Source: Macquaria australasica (taxonomy: Eukaryota; Chordata; Actinopteri; Centrarchiformes; Percichthyidae). Taken from it: DNA of 64,000 bases. How positions within the stretch are numbered: the stretch's first letter is position 1; each line of letters starts with the position of its first letter. The DNA is taken from NCBI GenBank assembly GCA_005408345.1, contig SEMN01000103.1, forward strand, positions 1,116,001 to 1,180,000. Reading direction: 5' to 3'. This document shows, in pieces, positions 59,089 to 64,000 of the stretch. Both the position numbers and the translations under genes were made by a program. The notes under the pieces are model-generated. The model worked only from the letters and a program-made list of their open reading frames with translations. It was not told where the DNA came from and ran no database searches.

Positions 59089-59786
59089 GTAAGGACAGAG
59101 GTGGTGAACTCAAAAGATGACGCTGTTTGTAAGTCGAGACTCAGCGCTATGCAAAGAGAGGGAAATCGCTTAAGAATTCCTGGCTACATTTATTATTACA
59201 TGTTTTTAAATTGTTTGTGCTTTTCCATCAAATGGTTTCACTGTGCAGAAATAGTACGGTCTTACCTTCTGGCTTATTTGCAGTATAAAGACAAGCAATA
59301 TATATAATATATTATATACAGTAGGTTAGTTATTTGTAGCTCAAATAAGCTCCCTTTATTTTATTAAAACTGTAGATACCCCGAGTTTTGGGTGATATGG
59401 AACAATTCTAAAAGAGGCAGAAGGAACAGGATGTTTGGGATAAATTGGCCATTTTCCCTTGTGTCTAATCAGTTGGGCTATTGCTCTTGTGTAACAATGT
59501 GCCTTGTCTGGGTGCCCACAATGATGTTACTGTGTTAGCAACGCTAACGAGGCTAACAAAGATGCTCATTACTGTGGCAGGTCCTCTGGGTTGACACACA
59601 CAATGGTTGTTGTGATGGGCTTGATCTTAATTCCAGTAATTAATCTGGCTTCAGATCACTCAAAGGTGTGTTTATAGAGCTGACAAGGAGCAGCAATTAA
59701 AACTGGCATCAACATTAGTTTCAGTGCTGCTTCTGGTGGTTCAGTACTGCTGCAAAGTACATTTAAACTGGTTGTGAAGTTGTTAT

Positions 59787-60762
59787 TAGGGCCCGAGCAT
59801 GAACTCGTGCGAGGACCCTATTGTATTTCTAAGGATTATTATTATTATTATTATTATTATTTTTATTTCAACAAATGAATTGCATTTTTGAGGGGCTAAA
59901 CGTGCTCGAAAACTCATGAAATTTTGCACATGCGTCAGAAGTGGTGAAAATTTACATATTTTATGGTTGTTGCGCATGGGTGTGGCAAAATGGCTCAGTA
60001 GCGCCCCTCCCAATCTCTAGAAAATTTGCCCCCGCAGCACGTTTCACCTACATGCACCAAATTTGGTATGCAGCTCCTACTGTGTTGAGCAGAACAACCT
60101 CCAAAATTGCCAGTGAAGCCTTAAGACGTTGATGATGCTGTACAGTGAAACTTGTGACTTTTCACCAAAGGGCGTGGTCATGGCGGCGCGGCAAATTTCG
60201 ATGTTCCATCATGAAAATTCAAACTGTTGTAACTCGGCTGAAAATGATCAGATCTTTTCCATATTGCTCACGTTTCATGAGATTCCCGGCCTGAACACAC
60301 GTAGGTGTCAATACTGAATCAAAGTCATAGCGCCACCTGTTGACAACAGGAAGTTACACGCCCAATACTTTTAATCAGTACTCCTAGCAGGTTAACCACA
60401 TCCACATCAAATTTGGTGAGCATAGTCTTAAGACCTTCATGATGCTTCGCTGTGAAGATTGTGACTTTTCATCAAATGGCGTTTTCATGACAACGCATTG
60501 TTCGCCATAAACAGGAAGTGGTTTATAACTGGACTGTACATTGTCCTACAGGCCCCAAACTTCCCATGTTTCATGACCCCCCCGCCCTGAATGCGTCTAC
60601 ATGTAAATTTTCAGCCACAGTCATAGCGCCACCTAGTGACAGCAGGAAATTACACGTTTTATAGTCTAACATGCAGCAGCTTCTCTCTGCTCTGCTCTGC
60701 GTGTGTCTGTGTTGTAGCTGACATCTTGTCTACACACGCACACACAGACACACACACAGACA

Positions 60763-60799
<37 letters not shown>

Positions 60800-61020
60800 A
60801 CACACACACACAGACACTCACACTGTCCTGTGTTTCCCTTCGCCGCCAAACAGGAAGTGGTTTATAACTGGACTGTACTTTGTCCTACAGGCCCCAAACT
60901 TCCCACGTTCCATGACCCCCCTGCCCTGAAGGCCTCTATATGCAAATTTTCAGCCACAGTCATAGCGCCACTAGTGACAGCAGGAAATGACACGTTTTAT
61001 AGTCTGACACCTGCGCACGT
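59787..61020 (+). mobile_element. large percomorph repeat (GGGCCCGAGCATGAACTCG) with internal duplication
   Basis: Starts TAGGGCCCGAGCATGAACTC, GTGCGAGGACCCTATTGTAT and an (ATT)n run, then AAACGTGCTCGAAAACTCAT and repeated CATAGCGCCACCT words. A module of about 155 bp (60511-60670) recurs at 60852-61007. It is a familiar unclassified fish repeat with no coding frame. Confidence 0.75.
60732..60822. repeat. (CA)n/(CAGA)n microsatellite
   Basis: CACACA with scattered CAGACA interruptions, inside the large dispersed repeat and between its two duplicated modules. Confidence 0.9.
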
Positions 61021-64000
61021 CGGGGAGTGCAGCGTCCGTGCTTTAATTCTAATTGAATTGTAATTGAGTTGTTCAGAAAACATTGTAATTACAAAGATAA
61101 CCAATCTGAGAGATCACTTTCACCTCATGAAGAATTGAATTCCTGATTAGTTTGTTACCATAAAGTCAGGGAGCTGCAGAACCTGCTGATTGGAGGAAAA
61201 ATCAATTGTTAAGACAGAAAGACAGTCTGTGTGTATAGATCTGCTATGTTGTTATTAGCTGTTATAAAGTCGACAGGTAGCGATAGTGTCCTGTCTCCAG
61301 GGTGAGCTCTGCGTGTGTGCGTATGTGTTTGTGTGTGCACGAATGCGCCATCAGCCATATGGGGGAGACTTTTAAATTAGTGCCACCCCCTCTCCTCACT
61401 CCACCCCCTGGTCACCTGGGTACCAGCCCGGGGCGCGCCCTCATTAACAATTTATCAAAAGCCAGCGCTCAGAACACATGCACGCATGCATGTACGCACA
61501 CACACAAACACCCACAATTAAGATCAGTGTATACCATATACAGTGGGAAAAACAATCTACTTTGGGATCCATAGTAGCAGGGAACAGTAACCTCAACCAG
61601 GGACACAGCCGATCAGATGGACCAATCTGACAACCTGTAAACGTATTACAGCTTGGAATGTGGAAAACCTATATAAAAAATCTTACTATTGACTCACTAA
61701 AAGACAGAGTAGGAAACCTGTTAAATGCAGTTGTGAGTTTTTCTTTGAGTTTTTGTTTTGTTTATGACTACATAGGCTGTGTCTGCTGCTGCTGCTGCTG
61801 CTTCTCTCACCTCATTTGTCTGTATAAATGTTTCGTGTGGCTGCTCCACATGAAACATTTACCTCTCTTGTTTTTTATTCTTTAGGCCTATTGTAGCCCC
61901 TCCAGAAAACTTGGACTTTGAGATCACACCCACGATTAGTATTTGCAATTTTTTTTGCTGCTAATTCGGGGCACTAAAGGCTAGAATCTTTTAATTCTCC
62001 TAAAGCCTGAGAGATTTGAATGCGGTCACCGTGATGAGGGCAGCACCTAGGTCTTCGTGTTTTGCATAAGAGGCGCTGGGCAGGGTTGGGGAGTGGTTCG
62101 TCTGTGGGCTGGTGGTGACATCATTGCCACTACTGTGGCCGGCCCAATAGCTTATTGATGAGGCCTGTGGGTAAAGTGAGAGGGCAGGTAGAGTGACAGA
62201 GGTAGCGCTGAGCGGAGAGGAGGTGGCGCTTTGGATTTGGTGACAGCTACTCTCTGTGCTCCGCTGGGCTTTGTGGATGAGGCTTTGTCCAGACTGGAGG
62301 AGAGCTGCAGGAGAGAATTCTTAACGCTAAGGTAAAGGGTTAAAAGAAGTAAGAAAGCTTTGTTTTTACCAGTGGCAAAAGTGATGTCATGTAGAAGTGT
62401 GGGCTGCAGATACAGCAAAGATATTTCAAGTTGCTTTGCGTATTTTAGCCAGTCTCCAGATTCTGGAGCTGTCTGAGCTACTATATGGTTGGACATTGAA
62501 TGTGTTGTATCTGTTGTCATGTTCTAATTGTGTACTCTCCTTTGCCTTTCTGTTACAATAGGTTGTTGTAAAGTATACATGTAACATTTTACTCGTTCTA
62601 AAATTACACAAACAGCCTACCTGTGTATGACCTTTAATAATCTGAGGCTTTTGGAAAACTACATGCAGATGTGGTGAACCATGTCAAACCCAACCAGGCT
62701 AAACGACCTTTGATAATGCAAACACAAACATTAGACTGTAAAAACAACTATATAAGATTTACTTTATGCTGACAGACAGACCCGTATAATGGGTAGAAAG
62801 GCTGTCTGTCCGTGTGTAAGTTTGCGTGAGGGATGGGAGGGGGCAGCTTAAATGCTTTGTGCATTTGCTATTGTTGGCCCACCTCCCTGGAGGATGACTA
62901 TCAAACAATTTGTAGCACTCCCCTGCTCACATTACCCTCCCACCTGATGAGTGCTCAGGGAACATTTCTTTGACAGTAGACATGAGTCAACACAACTAAA
63001 CAGGCTTAGGAGAACTCAGAACATGACACCACAAAAGAAGGAGCGGTCAGGGGTCAGCTGTACATTATTTCCGCTTATGTTAACAATTGACATCTGCTTG
63101 ACGTCCGAGGCTCTTGTCTGGGGTTTGTTAGAAGTCATGGCGTCGGTAAGCGTTAAAATGTAAATGAATGCAAGTCTGATGCTGAACACTGGATTTGAAA
63201 GGCAAAATAACTATATTTGCTATGATGGTTAAGGCATGTTTGTAGTTGACAGCTTTCAAGGTTAATTGTTGAAAATATACAATAAAAAGGGGCCTTCCTT
63301 TTTCAGATTTGCACACCATTATTGTGATACACTTTGTTGGAAAAAAGTAATGTATATAAAAAGATGTAATGCAAAGTTTTTGAGCCGAGCACTAAATGCA
63401 AATGCATGGCTTTTTGCATTAGGAAAATGTAACCACAGATTGACCTGAAGAAGCATATTAGTCATTACAGCTGCTCAAAATGCAAGGTGAACATGTCTGG
63501 TTCCTCTGAAATGCATACGGTCTGTCCCACATATATTCTAATAGCAGCATACAGTGAAGACTCTCAGATTGAGAGGAGTAAGATATCCTGCCTTTACAGC
63601 TGTAGTTGTCTGAGATAGATATCAGAGCGGAAAGTAAGAGTGCTCAACTCAAAGGGCCAAATTAGTGACCTCTGACCCTGATCTGTGGACAGAAGGGTCT
63701 CTCTTACATACTCTCTCTTGCAACCCTTATGTTCTGTGATCCTGCAGTCTTTACATGAAACATAAATGCTTATGTTTTACTGGAACTGAATTAAAGCCTT
63801 GTTCTGTTATTCAAATAAGGCTACTTTGGTCACACGAGAGAGCTAATCTGGCAACAAAAGCTACTAAGGTATGTCTTAGAGTGTGTTTTCCCACAAATGA
63901 CAAGCTCATTTCAAAAGCACTGTTCAGCCATATTATAACCATTCACCACTCAGTGTTTCTAAAATGTCAATGATTCTGTTGTTTGGTCAACCAAATACCT

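Larger units (their letters stand above)
59089..64000 (+). other. espn intron 7 (partial), repeat-rich
   Basis: No further espn exon was recognised. It contains the large dispersed repeat (59787-61020), (CTG)n near 61785-61803 and otherwise unassigned sequence. Confidence 0.6.

Noticed and set aside
58741..59307. Single 188-codon gene
   Set aside because: It is espn exon 7 read through its donor into intron 7. Only 58814-59088 has clear espin similarity.

Overview
The window is vertebrate nuclear DNA, almost certainly from a percomorph teleost. It has spliced genes with GT-AG introns, long CA/TG microsatellites, and many dispersed repeats whose sequence is familiar from percomorph genomes. 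There is no operon structure, phage, plasmid or CRISPR array. The gene order and orientation, acot7 (minus), hes2 (minus), espn (plus), match human chromosome 1p36.31 (ACOT7-HES2-ESPN), which supports the assignments.

Layout. Positions 1-15994 hold the 5' part of acot7 on the minus strand (acyl-CoA thioester hydrolase; three coding exons, the rest lying left of the window) with very large, repeat-filled introns. Two tandem hes2-type genes (bHLH-Orange-WRPW repressors, 201 codons each) follow on the minus strand at 17491-18421 (copy A) and 26781-27601 (copy B). From 42781 rightward, the first seven coding exons of espn (espin, the actin-bundling protein of stereocilia and microvilli) run on the plus strand. 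They encode 509 codons covering the ankyrin domain and the first proline-rich segment. The actin-binding C-terminus lies right of 64000.

The most notable observations concern the hes2 pair and its flanks. (1) The 332-bp last exons of the two copies differ at only six positions, all in four codons and none synonymous. The bHLH exons, introns and UTRs are strongly diverged. This points to exon-limited gene conversion. (2) Copy B has lost the intron in the bHLH loop that copy A retains. (3) Three short non-coding blocks recur in the same order and at similar distances upstream of both copies (about 0.75, 1.2 and 2.0-2.3 kb). Each carries a CAGATG/CATCTG proneural E-box, and the 1.2-kb block also carries a Hairy/HES C-site (GCACGCGCC). 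(4) Related modules, two of them with exact RBPJ/Su(H) sites, lie at 34.5, 38.5 and 40.0 kb between copy B and espn. They are candidate Notch/proneural-responsive enhancers of hes2 and/or the hair-cell gene espn.

The rest is intron or intergenic DNA with transposon relics: two non-autonomous hAT elements with visible 8-bp target duplications, a TA-flanked mini-transposon, a 0.62-kb fold-back element, a 3' LINE fragment, a 68-bp retroposon between 12-bp target duplications, and several common unclassified percomorph repeats. Names of families are from memory of sequence patterns. No database search was possible.
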